From Atopobiaceae bacterium (GTDB taxonomy: Bacteria; Actinomycetota; Coriobacteriia; Coriobacteriales; Atopobiaceae): DNA of 35,119 bases. The stretch is from NCBI GenBank assembly GCA_017545665.1, contig JAFWKQ010000033.1, positions 1 to 35,119 on the forward strand, written 5' to 3'. Positions within the stretch are counted from its first letter, which is position 1. Every line of letters starts with the position of its first letter. The notes under the pieces were generated by a model. It did no database searches. It was not told the origin of the DNA and was given only the letters and a program-made list of their open reading frames with translations. Positions 27,613 to 35,119 of the stretch are shown here, piece by piece. The position numbers were made by a program, and so were the translations under genes.

Positions 27613-29046
27613 ATGCCAAACAAACCGTTTCCTGCAGAAGAGGATATTCCCGGGATTTCCCAGCTGGACGACTCCGGAAGTATGCGTCGCTTTATCTTTG
27701 ACGAGCCTGCGGTTATTCGCAGGCTGGAGCAGCGTTCTGCCTTCGAGGGCATTACCTCAAATGGAACCATTGCGGCTGCCTGCATGGTCTTTGCCGCCAT
27801 TCTTGCCGTGATTGTGGCAAATTCCCCCTTCTACGAGTTTGTGGAGGAGGTGCTTGATGCCAAGATCGGCTTCATCCTGGGCCCGATAATTGCCGAAATT
27901 CCCTTTGTGGAATTTGTAAACGACATGCTTATGGCGGTCTTTTTCCTCTTGGTGGGAATAGAGCTCAAGTACGAGATGACCGTGGGTCAGCTCCGCAGGC
28001 CGCGTCAGGCGGCGTTGCCCATGCTTGCGGCGGTGGGAGGCGTCGTGGTGCCCGCCCTGCTGTTCCTGTCGTTCAACAGGGGCGAGACGTCGAGTGGCTG
28101 GGCAATACCCATTGCAACCGACATCGCCTTTGCGCTGGGAGTCATGTCGCTCTTGGGCAATCGCATTGCGCCCGAGACAAAGGTGTTTTTCCAAACGCTG
28201 GCAATCGCAGACGACATCCTGGCCATTGTGGTGCTGGCGCTCTTCTATGGCCAGACGCCCAACATATCTTGGTGCGCGGCCTCGCTGGGCGTAATACTCG
28301 TTCTGGCGCTCCTTAACGGTGCGCGCGTGTATTCCCTCAAGCCCTATGCTGTGGCGGGCGTCGCGCTGTGGGTATGCATGCTCAACTCGGGCATACACGC
28401 CACGCTTGCGGGTGTTATCCTGGCGTTCTTCCTGCCGGCGAAAACCGATATTCGCCTTTCGGCGCTCCATGACTGGCTGGACGTGTGGGCGGCAGAGCTG
28501 GACGACACCTACGACGACGAGACGCACGTGCTTGGCCAGCACGACTTTACCGACGACGCCAACATTGTTGAGCGCGTTATGCATCACGTGACGCCGCCGC
28601 TGCATCGTGCCGAGAGAAACATTTCGGTGTTTGTAAACTTCGTAATACTGCCGCTGTTTGCGTTCGTGAATGCCCAAGTTCGCTTTGTGGGCGTAGACAT
28701 GGGCCTGATTGTGAGCAACTCCGTTACCATAGGAGCCTTTGTGGGTGCCGTGGTGGGCAAACCCGTGGGCATAATCCTCGTGACGTTCCTGCTGGTGCGA
28801 ATCGGTTTTGCCAAGCTGCCACGAAATGTGGATTGGGTGCAGGTTGTGGCCGTGGGCATCATGGGTGGGCTGGGCTTTACCATGTCCATCCTCATAGCGG
28901 GACTTGCCTTTCCCGATCCCATGTTGGTTATGGCAGCAAAGTGCGCCATTCTGGCGGGTTCGATTACCTCGGCGGTGCTCGGCATCGTGTTCGTGCGCGT
29001 TACCGAGGTGGTCTTGTCCTCACGTCACAGGAAAAAGGCAGCCTGA
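27613..29046 (+). CDS. nhaA: Na+/H+ antiporter NhaA
   Basis: This integral membrane protein exchanges external protons for cytoplasmic sodium and keeps pH and sodium in balance. It has 477 residues, longer than E. coli NhaA (388) because of an N-terminal extension of about 40 residues and a hydrophilic loop near 293-330 (DDTYDDETHVLGQHDFTDD). The transport site is intact: D170 (ATDIAFALG), D200 and D201 (AIADDILAI), spaced as E. coli D133, D163 and D164. LPLFAFVNAQV matches the conserved helix after the loop. GAGGAAGGG precedes the ATG. It is probably a single-gene unit. Confidence 0.93.
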   Translation: MPNKPFPAEEDIPGISQLDDSGSMRRFIFDEPAVIRRLEQRSAFEGITSNGTIAAACMVFAAILAVIVANSPFYEFVEEVLDAKIGFILGPIIAEIPFVEFVNDMLMAVFFLLVGIELKYEMTVGQLRRPRQAALPMLAAVGGVVVPALLFLSFNRGETSSGWAIPIATDIAFALGVMSLLGNRIAPETKVFFQTLAIADDILAIVVLALFYGQTPNISWCAASLGVILVLALLNGARVYSLKPYAVAGVALWVCMLNSGIHATLAGVILAFFLPAKTDIRLSALHDWLDVWAAELDDTYDDETHVLGQHDFTDDANIVERVMHHVTPPLHRAERNISVFVNFVILPLFAFVNAQVRFVGVDMGLIVSNSVTIGAFVGAVVGKPVGIILVTFLLVRIGFAKLPRNVDWVQVVAVGIMGGLGFTMSILIAGLAFPDPMLVMAAKCAILAGSITSAVLGIVFVRVTEVVLSSRHRKKAA

Positions 29047-29053
29047 CACCTCA

Positions 29054-29111
29054 ACTTGGGAATAGGCCCCAATTTAGGATTCGAGCGTAACCTTAACTTG
29101 GGTTTGCCCTA
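29054..29111. repeat. Degenerate palindrome after nhaA
   Basis: TTGGGAATAGGCCCCAATTT can pair loosely with AACTTGGGTTTGCCCTA across TAGG...CCTTA. The sequence resembles the rplL and rpoC palindromes but carries several mismatches. It fills the 73-base convergent gap between nhaA and the small minus-strand gene and probably serves termination on both sides. Confidence 0.4.
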
Positions 29112-29119
29112 AGCCGGGG

Positions 29120-29380
29120 TTACTCCACGGTACCGTAAAGATAAGCCCAGCCGTGCGCGGTAATGATGGAGTTGAGCTGATCGCAGAGCCTTGCGCGCTT
29201 GTATGATCCCGCTGGCAGGAGGTTTACGACTTCCATAAGGTCATCGGAAAGGTCGTTTATCTCCGCGCGCACGAGAATGTCCATGCGGGGCACCGCATGC
29301 GATGGATTAACGCGATAGACATCGTCTACCAGGCGCTGCAATTCGCCGTACTCGTCTGAGGGCGTGGAAGGGGAGATCAT
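29120..29380 (-). CDS. Small conserved-looking hypothetical protein
   Basis: This acidic soluble protein of 86 residues, MISPSTPSDEYGELQRLVDD and onward, ends HGWAYLYGTVE. I do not recognise a family; it looks all-helical with no signal peptide. ATG 29380 is chosen because TGGAGG lies five bases upstream; GTG 29410 would add ten residues but lacks such a site. Codon use resembles the neighbours. It is divergent from the aminotransferase gene. Confidence 0.6.
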   Translation of the reverse strand: MISPSTPSDEYGELQRLVDDVYRVNPSHAVPRMDILVRAEINDLSDDLMEVVNLLPAGSYKRARLCDQLNSIITAHGWAYLYGTVE

Positions 29381-29440
29381 GCAGGCCTCCAAGGTTTTGA
29401 TCGTGCTCACTAGGTTGCGCCTATGGTAGCACGTGTGCGA

Positions 29441-29446
29441 TATACT
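29441..29446 (+). promoter_or_regulatory. Candidate -10 element for the aminotransferase gene
   Basis: TATACT stands 30 bases before the ATG. The best -35 (TTGCGC at 29415-29420) is 20 bases away, longer than ideal, so only the -10 is proposed. Confidence 0.35.
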
Positions 29447-29475
29447 CTTGGGGACTCATTGCGAAGGAGGACCCT

Positions 29476-30759
29476 ATGGCAAACGTATATCAAACCATGA
29501 GCACCGCTGAGCTCGACGCCTGCATAGCGCAGCTCGAGAGCGAGGCCGAAGCCATTCGCGCACAAGAGCTTTCGCTCGATATGGCGCGCGGAAAGCCCAG
29601 TGTGGAGCAGACGGACTTGTCTCGTCCCATGCTAGACCTCGTTTCGAGCGACATGAGCCTGGTGGACGAGGGCGCTCCTGCCGACAACTACGGCGTACCC
29701 GATGGCCTTCCCTCGGCACGTCGACTCGCGGCGGAACTGCTGGGCGTCGATCCTGCCAACGTGATCGTAAACGGATCCTCGAGCCTCAACCTCATGCACG
29801 ACCTGGTGGTCAATGCCTATACGCAGGGTATTGCGGGCTGTGAGCCATGGTGCAGGCAGGGCGAAGTCAAGTTCTTGTGCCCAAGCCCTGGTTACGATCG
29901 CCACTTTGCCGTTACGGAGCGCTTCGGCATCAAAAACGTGCCCATTCCCATGCAGGAGGATGGGCCAAACATGGATGAGGTGGAGCGCCTGGTGGAGGGC
30001 GACGCGTCGGTGAAGGGCATATGGTGCGTACCCAAGTATGCCAACCCCACCGGCATTACCTACTCGGATGAGGTCGTGCGTCGCTTTGCCTCACTCAAGC
30101 CCGCCGCTCCGGATTTCCGCATCTTCTGGGACAATGCGTACATAGTGCACGATCTTGTCGATGAGGGCGACAAGCTCCTCAACATCTTCGACGCGCTCGA
30201 GGAGGCGGGCACGACCAACCTCGTGTATGAGTTCTCGTCCACGGCCAAGATTACGTTCCCCAGCTCAGGCATGGCGTTCGTCACGGCAAGTCCAGACGAT
30301 ATGGCTGCCATACGTGCTGCCTTTGCCCCCGAGCGCGTGAGTCCCGAGAAGATCTCGCAGCTTGCCCATGTGCGTTTCCTCCATGACGCGCAGGGCGTTC
30401 GCGCGCATATGGCAAAGCACGCAAGCATCCTGCGTCCGCGCTTTGACTTGGTGCAGAGCAAGCTCGAGGCGGGTCTGGGCGATTTGGGTATCGCCACGTG
30501 GACAAAACCTCGGGGAGGCTATTTCGTGTCGTTTGACGGCCCTGAGGGATCCGCGAAGGCAATCGTGGGGCTCATGTCGTCTTTGGGCGTAACGCTTACG
30601 GGCGCGGGTGCCACGTGGCCGTATGGAAACGACCCACGCGACACAAACATTCGAATCGCGCCCACGTTCCCGTCCCTGAACGACCTTGGGTCCGCCCTGG
30701 ACGTGTTCGTGGTTGCGGCAAAGCTCGTGTCGGCGCGCCTGGCACGCGCCGAGCGATAG
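29476..30759 (+). CDS. PLP-dependent aspartate aminotransferase, subgroup Ic-like
   Basis: This 427-residue fold-type I aminotransferase moves an amino group, most likely between aspartate and 2-oxoglutarate. LSLDMARGKPS near the N-terminus, YGVPDGLPSARRLAAELLGV, CPSPGYDRHF, VPKYANPTGITYS and WDNAYIVHDL are all present. The PLP lysine is K258 in FSSTAKITFPSSG, and R393 in NIRIAPTFP should bind the substrate carboxylate. The pattern and length match the MocR-like/AspB-4 group known from Corynebacterium (Asp_aminotransf family) rather than classical AspC. GAAGGAGG precedes the ATG. Substrate is inferred from family membership only. Confidence 0.88.
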   Translation: MANVYQTMSTAELDACIAQLESEAEAIRAQELSLDMARGKPSVEQTDLSRPMLDLVSSDMSLVDEGAPADNYGVPDGLPSARRLAAELLGVDPANVIVNGSSSLNLMHDLVVNAYTQGIAGCEPWCRQGEVKFLCPSPGYDRHFAVTERFGIKNVPIPMQEDGPNMDEVERLVEGDASVKGIWCVPKYANPTGITYSDEVVRRFASLKPAAPDFRIFWDNAYIVHDLVDEGDKLLNIFDALEEAGTTNLVYEFSSTAKITFPSSGMAFVTASPDDMAAIRAAFAPERVSPEKISQLAHVRFLHDAQGVRAHMAKHASILRPRFDLVQSKLEAGLGDLGIATWTKPRGGYFVSFDGPEGSAKAIVGLMSSLGVTLTGAGATWPYGNDPRDTNIRIAPTFPSLNDLGSALDVFVVAAKLVSARLARAER

Positions 30760-30770
30760 CCGCTTGGGTA

Positions 30771-30791
30771 CAAAGGGGACTGTCCCCTTTG
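30771..30791 (+). terminator. Short perfect hairpin after the aminotransferase gene
   Basis: CAAAGGGGA (30771-30779) and TCCCCTTTG (30783-30791) are perfect 9-bp complements around a 3-base loop, 11 bases after the stop. No T-run follows. It directly abuts palindrome B. Confidence 0.5.
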
Positions 30792-30919
30792 GCCCATCTG
30801 GTGATCGCGTCCCCTCGCCCACGCCGGCCCGCGAGCGGCGACTCACGAAGTGAGCGAGCGAAGCGAGCGCGGAGCCGCGTGCGGGTCGGCGCGGGCGAGG
30901 GGACGCGAGTCATTTGGCC
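30792..30919. repeat. Long palindromic element B (same core as element A, different arms)
   Basis: The core 30835-30878 matches 119-162 at 43 of 44 positions. The arms, about 30802-30834 and 30879-30912, are complementary to each other with a few mismatches and one indel (CGCGTCCCCTCGCCC on the left, GGGCGAGGGGACGCG on the right) but show no similarity to the arms of element A. No T-run follows. Including the hairpin before it, this accounts for most of the 30760-30930 part of the gap. Confidence 0.85.
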
Positions 30920-30949
30920 AAGGCAGCTGTGGAATGACCGCGACTTGTT

Positions 30950-30977
30950 TTGAGTTGCCTTGATTTTTATGTAGAAT
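30950..30977 (+). promoter_or_regulatory. Promoter for the TPR protein gene
   Basis: TTGAGT (30950-30955) is followed after 16 bases by TAGAAT (30972-30977). The leader to ATG 31087 would be about 100 bases. The stretch between 30978 and 31070 shows no gene or strong structure. Confidence 0.5.
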
Positions 30978-31086
30978 CGACAGACGTGCTTGTCCGACGC
31001 TTGACTGTGGGCGCGCAACGCGCATATTTCTAAAGATTGCATCTATATATGTGTGACACTGCTCACACGAGGGAGGTAGGGCAAAC

Positions 31087-32010
31087 ATGGCAAAAAAGCC
31101 GCAAAAGGAATTGGGCGGTCCGCGTAAGATGTCGCTTGGCATGAAGATTGTGGTTGGCGTCTTTGCTGTAATAATGGCGCTTTCCATGACGTTGCCATCG
31201 CTTACACAGATCTTTGCGGGAAGCGCAGCCAGTGCCGCCTCCTCGTCGAGCGAGCAAGAGCCTGAGCAGAGCTCCGATAACCAGAGCTCAAGCACCAAGG
31301 AAGGCGAAAACAAGGCCGCCGACGACGCAAAGGCCCAGGAGGGTAAGGATGACCCTACGGCCAATGTGCCCAATAACGAAACGCTCAAGAACCTTGCCGA
31401 CCAGAACAAGGATGCCGTTGAGAAGTTCAACAAGCGCCTTGAGGAGGACCCCAAGAATCTGGCCGCACTTCTCAACCTCGGACAAACCTACATGAATTGG
31501 GGTAGCAGCGCCACCTACAGCAGCACCACCGATGAGGAGAAGGCCTATTCCAAGGCGCTCATCACCAAGGCCGCGGGGTTCTACGATCGCTACCTGGAGC
31601 TGCATGATTCCGATGCGGCGCGAGTCCAGCGCATAATGTGCGACTCCTATGCGGGCGACAACGACAAGGCATTGAAGGAGCTGGAGGAGCTCAGCGCCCA
31701 GAAGCCCGATTCGCCCGTGGTGTTGGTGTACTTGGGCATGATGTACGCACAGCAGGGACAGAACGAAAAGGCAGTGGAGACGTATAAAAAGATCGCCGAG
31801 GTGGATCCGGACAACGAATATGGCTTTGCCGAGTATGCCGAGCAGGGCATCGCTTCGGTCAACTCGTCTCAGTCGTCGTTCCAAGACCTCACTAACGAGA
31901 AGCTCTTGGGCACCAAGTCTGAGCCTACGGACGGCCTTCCTGGCGCGATTGCAAACCAAAGCAATACGTCAGGCCAAGGAAACACCGGCATGATTCAAAC
32001 CATCCAATAA
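31087..32010 (+). CDS. Membrane-anchored tetratricopeptide-repeat protein
   Basis: The 307-residue protein has a short basic N-terminus, one membrane segment at about 18-40 (MKIVVGVFAVIMALSMTLPS), an Ala/Ser/Glu/Lys-rich linker (45-95) and TPR helices at about 105-255 (FNKRLEEDPKNLAALLNLGQ, then PVVLVYLGMMYAQQGQNEKA). The repeats should face outward or, as a signal-anchor, the extracytoplasmic side, and act as a protein-binding scaffold. AGGGAGG precedes the ATG. It starts a run of closely spaced genes (STAS, tatA/B, tatC) and is probably co-transcribed with them. A specific partner cannot be named. Confidence 0.75.
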   Translation: MAKKPQKELGGPRKMSLGMKIVVGVFAVIMALSMTLPSLTQIFAGSAASAASSSSEQEPEQSSDNQSSSTKEGENKAADDAKAQEGKDDPTANVPNNETLKNLADQNKDAVEKFNKRLEEDPKNLAALLNLGQTYMNWGSSATYSSTTDEEKAYSKALITKAAGFYDRYLELHDSDAARVQRIMCDSYAGDNDKALKELEELSAQKPDSPVVLVYLGMMYAQQGQNEKAVETYKKIAEVDPDNEYGFAEYAEQGIASVNSSQSSFQDLTNEKLLGTKSEPTDGLPGAIANQSNTSGQGNTGMIQTIQ

Positions 32011-32034
32011 CCATTGGCGAATGAGGAGCAAAGC

Positions 32035-32346
32035 ATGTCACTAACGGTATCCACCCATGAGCGGGACGGCGTAACGACCGTGTGCGTTGCGGGCGAAGTA
32101 GACGTCTCGTGCGCCTCGCAGCTGCGGGATGCTTTGGACGCCGCCTTGGAGCAAGGCGCCACCTCGTTGGAGGTCGACCTGTCAAAGACGCCCTATATCG
32201 ACAGCACGGGCATTGGTGTGCTGGTGGGAACGGCGCATAGGGCCGCAGAGGCAGGAACGACGTTTGTGGTTGCCCACCCGCAGCGCAACGTTGCCCGTGT
32301 GCTCGGCATGCTTGGCGTAAACGAGGAGCTGGGCATCCGCGACTAG
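32035..32346 (+). CDS. STAS-domain anti-sigma factor antagonist
   Basis: This 103-residue single-domain protein resembles SpoIIAA/RsbV. Such proteins bind an anti-sigma kinase and release its sigma factor, and are switched off by serine phosphorylation. Strands GVTTVCVAGEVDVSCASQLR are followed by the loop YIDSTGIGVLVGTAHRA, where S57 is the expected phosphorylated residue. I start at ATG 32035 (GAGGAG upstream); a TTG at 32014 would include the ribosome-binding site. No anti-sigma kinase or sigma factor gene is in the window, so its partner is elsewhere. Confidence 0.85.
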   Translation: MSLTVSTHERDGVTTVCVAGEVDVSCASQLRDALDAALEQGATSLEVDLSKTPYIDSTGIGVLVGTAHRAAEAGTTFVVAHPQRNVARVLGMLGVNEELGIRD

Positions 32347-32387
32347 TCGGCTGCCATTCGCGTAACGACGCAGGAAGGTAGGCATAC

Positions 32388-33032
32388 GTGTTTGGCATTG
32401 GGGAGACTGAGCTCGTAATTATCGTGGTGTTTGCGTTTTTGCTCTTTGGGCCCGACAAGCTGCCGGGAATGGGCCGGACGCTGGGGCGCGTTTTGCGTCA
32501 GTTCCGAGACGCATCCGAAGGCTTTACCGAAGTGGTGCAAACCAACATAATGGACCCCGCCTCGGAAGAGCTGGAAAAATCGCCCAAGCAACGCAAGCGC
32601 GAGGCGCAGGCTTCCGAGGTACAGGCCCAAGAGGGCGTTGAGGGCCAGAATGCAAGCGCAGAGGACTCTGTAGAGCAGAAGGCGCCCAAGCGAGAGACCT
32701 TTGCCGAGCGCAAGGCGCGTCTTATGGCCGAGCGCAAGGCGGCTGAGGAGGTGGCCAAGGCGCAGGGGTCCACGGGTGTTGCGGCGGAGCCCGAACCCGC
32801 GGGGCCACAGGTGAGCGCCAGCTCTGCCGTCGATTCCAAAGAGACGAACGACGCCGCATCGAACCAGGGCCCCACAGACAACCAAGAGCCAGAGCCAAAG
32901 CGCGCGAGCGCTGCCGACCTCTATTCGCTCGGCGCACAAAAGAGCTCTCGCACGCAGGCCAAAGAGGCTGCCAAGGAAGCGTCTGTGGAATCGACGAATG
33001 ACGACTCGGGAGAGGGGGTCGGGGAGGCCTAG
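32388..33032 (+). CDS. Twin-arginine translocase subunit TatA/TatB family
   Basis: This is a component of the Tat pathway that exports folded proteins. The 214 residues begin with the family hallmark: MFGIGETELVIIVVFAFLLF (membrane helix) then GPDKLPGMGRTLGRVLRQFR (hinge and amphipathic helix). The remaining 150 residues are a charged Ala/Glu/Lys-rich tail with coiled-coil character (about 65-125), much longer than in most TatA proteins and closer to TatB. GTG start with AGGAAGG eight bases upstream. tatC follows 27 bases after the stop. TatA or TatB cannot be decided without the other copy. Confidence 0.85.
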   Translation: MFGIGETELVIIVVFAFLLFGPDKLPGMGRTLGRVLRQFRDASEGFTEVVQTNIMDPASEELEKSPKQRKREAQASEVQAQEGVEGQNASAEDSVEQKAPKRETFAERKARLMAERKAAEEVAKAQGSTGVAAEPEPAGPQVSASSAVDSKETNDAASNQGPTDNQEPEPKRASAADLYSLGAQKSSRTQAKEAAKEASVESTNDDSGEGVGEA

Positions 33033-33059
33033 CCGCCAGCTACGCGTCCCCCATGCCAT

Positions 33060-33851
33060 ATGCCAATAGGACCAGCACGCATGCCCTTGTTTGACCACCT
33101 GTCCGAGTTTCGGCGCAGGCTCACGATTGTGGTCGTTTCGCTCATAGCCGCGGCAATCGTGGTGTACTTTGCCACACCGACGCTCATCTCGATTATGCTC
33201 GACCCCATCCGCAGCGTCTTGCCCGAAGGCTCGCAGCTCACGGTGTTGTCGGCCTTGGGTGGCTTTACCATACGCTTTAAGGTCGCGCTCTTCTTTGGTG
33301 CCATTGTGTGCACGCCCATCATACTGTGGGAGGTGCTTGGCTTCTTCTTGCCAGCCCTCACCGAGAAGGAGCGCAAGTGGGTTCTTCCGACTATCGCGGC
33401 CATGGTCGCCCTCTTCTTTTTGGGTATGGTCTTTTGCTACCTCGTGATCCAAAAGGCGGCCTTCGGCTGGCTCGTGGAGCAGATAACCCAGTTTGCCACT
33501 GCCACGGTAAACGCAGAGGACTATCTCTCCATCATGATGCTGCTTGAGGTGGGATTTGGCATTGCGTTCCAGCTGCCGCTCATCATCTTCTATCTATCGA
33601 TCCTGCACGTGGTGCCCTACCGCACCTTTCGCGGCCAATGGCGCTATGTGTATGTGGGGCTGCTCGTGCTCTGTGGCGTGGTGACGCCCGACGCGTCTCC
33701 CATAACCATGGTGCTCATGTATGCCGTCATGCTGGCCCTCTATGAGATTTCGCTTGCCGTTGCCCGTCGCGTGATTATTCTGCGTGATGGCAAGGAGGCT
33801 CTTAACTGGACGCGCGAGCAATACGCCGAACGTGCACTCAAAGACGATTAA
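33060..33851 (+). CDS. tatC: Twin-arginine translocase subunit TatC
   Basis: TatC is the receptor of the Tat pathway, binding the twin-arginine signal. The 263 residues show MPLFDHLSEFRRRL near the start, then about six membrane helices. The conserved FTIRFKVALFFGAIVCTPII and the helix FGIAFQLPLIIFYLSILHVV are present. The start is uncertain: ATG 33060 has no ribosome-binding site close by, and ATG 33081 (MPLFDHLSEF) fits the usual TatC N-terminus at least as well. It is close behind the TatA/B gene, so the two are one unit. Confidence 0.92.
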   Translation: MPIGPARMPLFDHLSEFRRRLTIVVVSLIAAAIVVYFATPTLISIMLDPIRSVLPEGSQLTVLSALGGFTIRFKVALFFGAIVCTPIILWEVLGFFLPALTEKERKWVLPTIAAMVALFFLGMVFCYLVIQKAAFGWLVEQITQFATATVNAEDYLSIMMLLEVGFGIAFQLPLIIFYLSILHVVPYRTFRGQWRYVYVGLLVLCGVVTPDASPITMVLMYAVMLALYEISLAVARRVIILRDGKEALNWTREQYAERALKDD

Positions 33852-33905
33852 CGACCGCCCACGATCTACAGCCGCTGCCTAACCACAACAAACCGAGGAG
33901 ATACT

Positions 33906-35099
33906 TTGAGACTCGTCGTTACCGAGAAGAACGATGCCGCCACCCAGATTGCACGCTTGCTGTGCGATGTGGGCAAGCCCAAGGCCGACAAGGTGTACAA
34001 CACGCCGGTGTACCGCTTCAAGCACGATGGTGACGAATGGGTAACCATCGGACTACGGGGTCATATACTCGCGCCTGACTTTCCCACACAGCTTAAGTAC
34101 GACAAGAAGCAGGGGTGGTATGGCGTTACCACAGATGGTGAGGTGCTGCCCGCGCACGTGCCGGACTCCCTGGCCCGTCCGCCTTACGATACCAAGCGCA
34201 AGCCCTATCTTGCCGATGGCGTGGATATAAAGGGCTGGAAGGTTCCCAGTCTTCCGTACTTGGTTTGGGCCCCCATCGAAAAGCTTCCCGCCGAAAAGGA
34301 GATTATCCGCGCCCTCAAGAACCTCGCGAAGAAGGCCGATTCGGTGATCATAGGCACCGACTTCGACCGTGAGGGAGAGCTCATCGGATCCGATGCGCTG
34401 CGTCAGATTCGTGTGGTGGCGCCAGACGTGCCCGTGAGCCGTGCGCGCTATTCCGCGTTTACCAAAGGCGAGATCGATCATGCCTTCTCCAACTTGGTTG
34501 ACCTCGACCAGGACCTGGCCGATGCCGGTGAGAGCCGTCAGTACATCGACCTTGTTTGGGGCGCCGTGCTCACGCGCTACCTTACTCTGGCGCGTCGCGG
34601 CGGCTTTGGAAACGTGCGCTCGGCCGGTCGTGTGCAAACCCCAACGCTTGCGCTGGTGGTGGAAAAGGAGGAGGAGCGCAACGCCTTTGTGCCCGAAGAC
34701 TATTGGGTTATAGCGGGCGAGCTTACCTATAGCGGCTCCGACCCCTTCAAGACCACTCACGCAACGGCGCGCTTCAAGAAGAAGGAAGAGGCCGACCTTG
34801 CGTTTTCGCACGTAAAGGACGAGAAGACGGCCGAGGTAACCAATGTAACCAAAAAGTCGCGCACCCAGCGCCCTCCCGCGCCGTTTAACACGACGTCGCT
34901 GCAGGCCGCGGCGGCCTCCGAGGGCCTTGCGCCCTCGCGTACCATGCGTTTGGCGGAGTCGCTGTACATGCGAGGTCTTATATCCTACCCGCGCGTGGAC
35001 AACACCGTGTACCCCTCGTCGCTCGACCTCAAGGGCGTCGTTCGCGAGGTGGGCAAGGTCCCGCAGTACGCCGCCGTGGCCAACAAGCTGCTCGCCTAG
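33906..35099 (+). CDS. Type IA DNA topoisomerase, interrupted by an in-frame TAG
   Basis: This enzyme cuts and passes single DNA strands to relax negative supercoils. Start TTG 33906 follows GAGGAG. The TOPRIM part has E7 (VVTEKNDAA) and GTDFDREGELIG (D152, D154, E156). The active-site tyrosine is Y361 in GLISYPRVDNTVYP. The frame then stops at TAG 35097-35099 after 397 residues, well short of the 600 or more expected. The bases after TAG continue in frame as P-K-L-R-P-T, which fits the conserved KLxPTRGK stretch that follows this point in archaeal-type topoisomerases. So the TAG is a nonsense change, a sequence error, or a recent pseudogene. All other stops in the window show ordinary use of TAG, so recoding is unlikely. 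Confidence 0.85.
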   Translation: MRLVVTEKNDAATQIARLLCDVGKPKADKVYNTPVYRFKHDGDEWVTIGLRGHILAPDFPTQLKYDKKQGWYGVTTDGEVLPAHVPDSLARPPYDTKRKPYLADGVDIKGWKVPSLPYLVWAPIEKLPAEKEIIRALKNLAKKADSVIIGTDFDREGELIGSDALRQIRVVAPDVPVSRARYSAFTKGEIDHAFSNLVDLDQDLADAGESRQYIDLVWGAVLTRYLTLARRGGFGNVRSAGRVQTPTLALVVEKEEERNAFVPEDYWVIAGELTYSGSDPFKTTHATARFKKKEEADLAFSHVKDEKTAEVTNVTKKSRTQRPPAPFNTTSLQAAAASEGLAPSRTMRLAESLYMRGLISYPRVDNTVYPSSLDLKGVVREVGKVPQYAAVANKLLA

Positions 35100-35119
35100 C
35101 CCAAGCTGCGCCCCACCCG

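Noticed and set aside
35097..35099. Pyrrolysine or suppressed TAG in the topoisomerase
   Set aside because: Many genes here end with TAG as an ordinary stop (for example rpoB and rpoC), and no pyrrolysine genes are in view. A mutation or error is simpler.

Overview
The window looks like a chromosomal segment of a GC-rich actinobacterium of the class Coriobacteriia (Olsenella/Atopobium/Collinsella-like). This is inferred from the high GC content, an rpmG - tRNA-Trp - secE - nusG - rplK - rplA - rplJ - rplL - rpoB - rpoC order, a long acidic insert and C-terminal extension in RpoC, a PPi-type phosphofructokinase, and secreted enzymes carrying ChW repeats. Genus is not resolved.

Layout. Positions 1-15140 are the ribosomal-protein/RNA-polymerase superoperon. 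It is interrupted between rplA and rplJ by about 2.3 kb (3010-5420) of accessory DNA: an internally deleted RNA-ligase remnant, a small XRE-type regulator on the minus strand, and a 444-residue orphan with a SAP/Rho-N-like segment. Copies of the same short GC-rich palindromic repeat flank this insertion. A promoter and an L10-type leader restart transcription of rplJL, and rpoBC follows after a long palindrome. Positions 15175-18291 hold a zinc-homeostasis pair: an SmtB-like repressor with an intact alpha-5 zinc site, overlapping a Zn/Cd/Pb P1B-ATPase with a His/Cys-rich N-terminus. Positions 18353-19184 encode a lipoprotein-anchored barnase-type RNase and its barstar inhibitor. Two secreted proteins follow with matching ChW triplets, an N-acetylmuramoyl-L-alanine amidase and a subtilisin-like protease, separated by a PPi-type phosphofructokinase on the other strand. 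The convergent ends of the protease and a DegV-family gene run into an unusual array of exactly 21-bp repeats, six copies in one orientation and five inverted. Then come NhaA, a small orphan, a subgroup Ic aspartate aminotransferase, a membrane-anchored TPR protein, a STAS anti-sigma antagonist, TatA/B, TatC, and a type IA topoisomerase whose frame is broken by TAG 20 bases before the window ends.

Most notable observations: (1) the 21-bp phased inverted array at 26383-26661; (2) two long palindromes (82-200 and 30792-30919) that share a 44-bp core (43/44 identical) while their arms are unrelated between sites but self-complementary within each site; (3) an alpha-CTD-like helix-hairpin-helix domain at the C-terminus of RpoC; (4) an apparent insertion in fork loop 2 of RpoB; (5) the in-frame TAG in the topoisomerase; (6) the repeat-bracketed island in the ribosomal operon. 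All functional statements come from reading motifs in the sequence; no database search was run.
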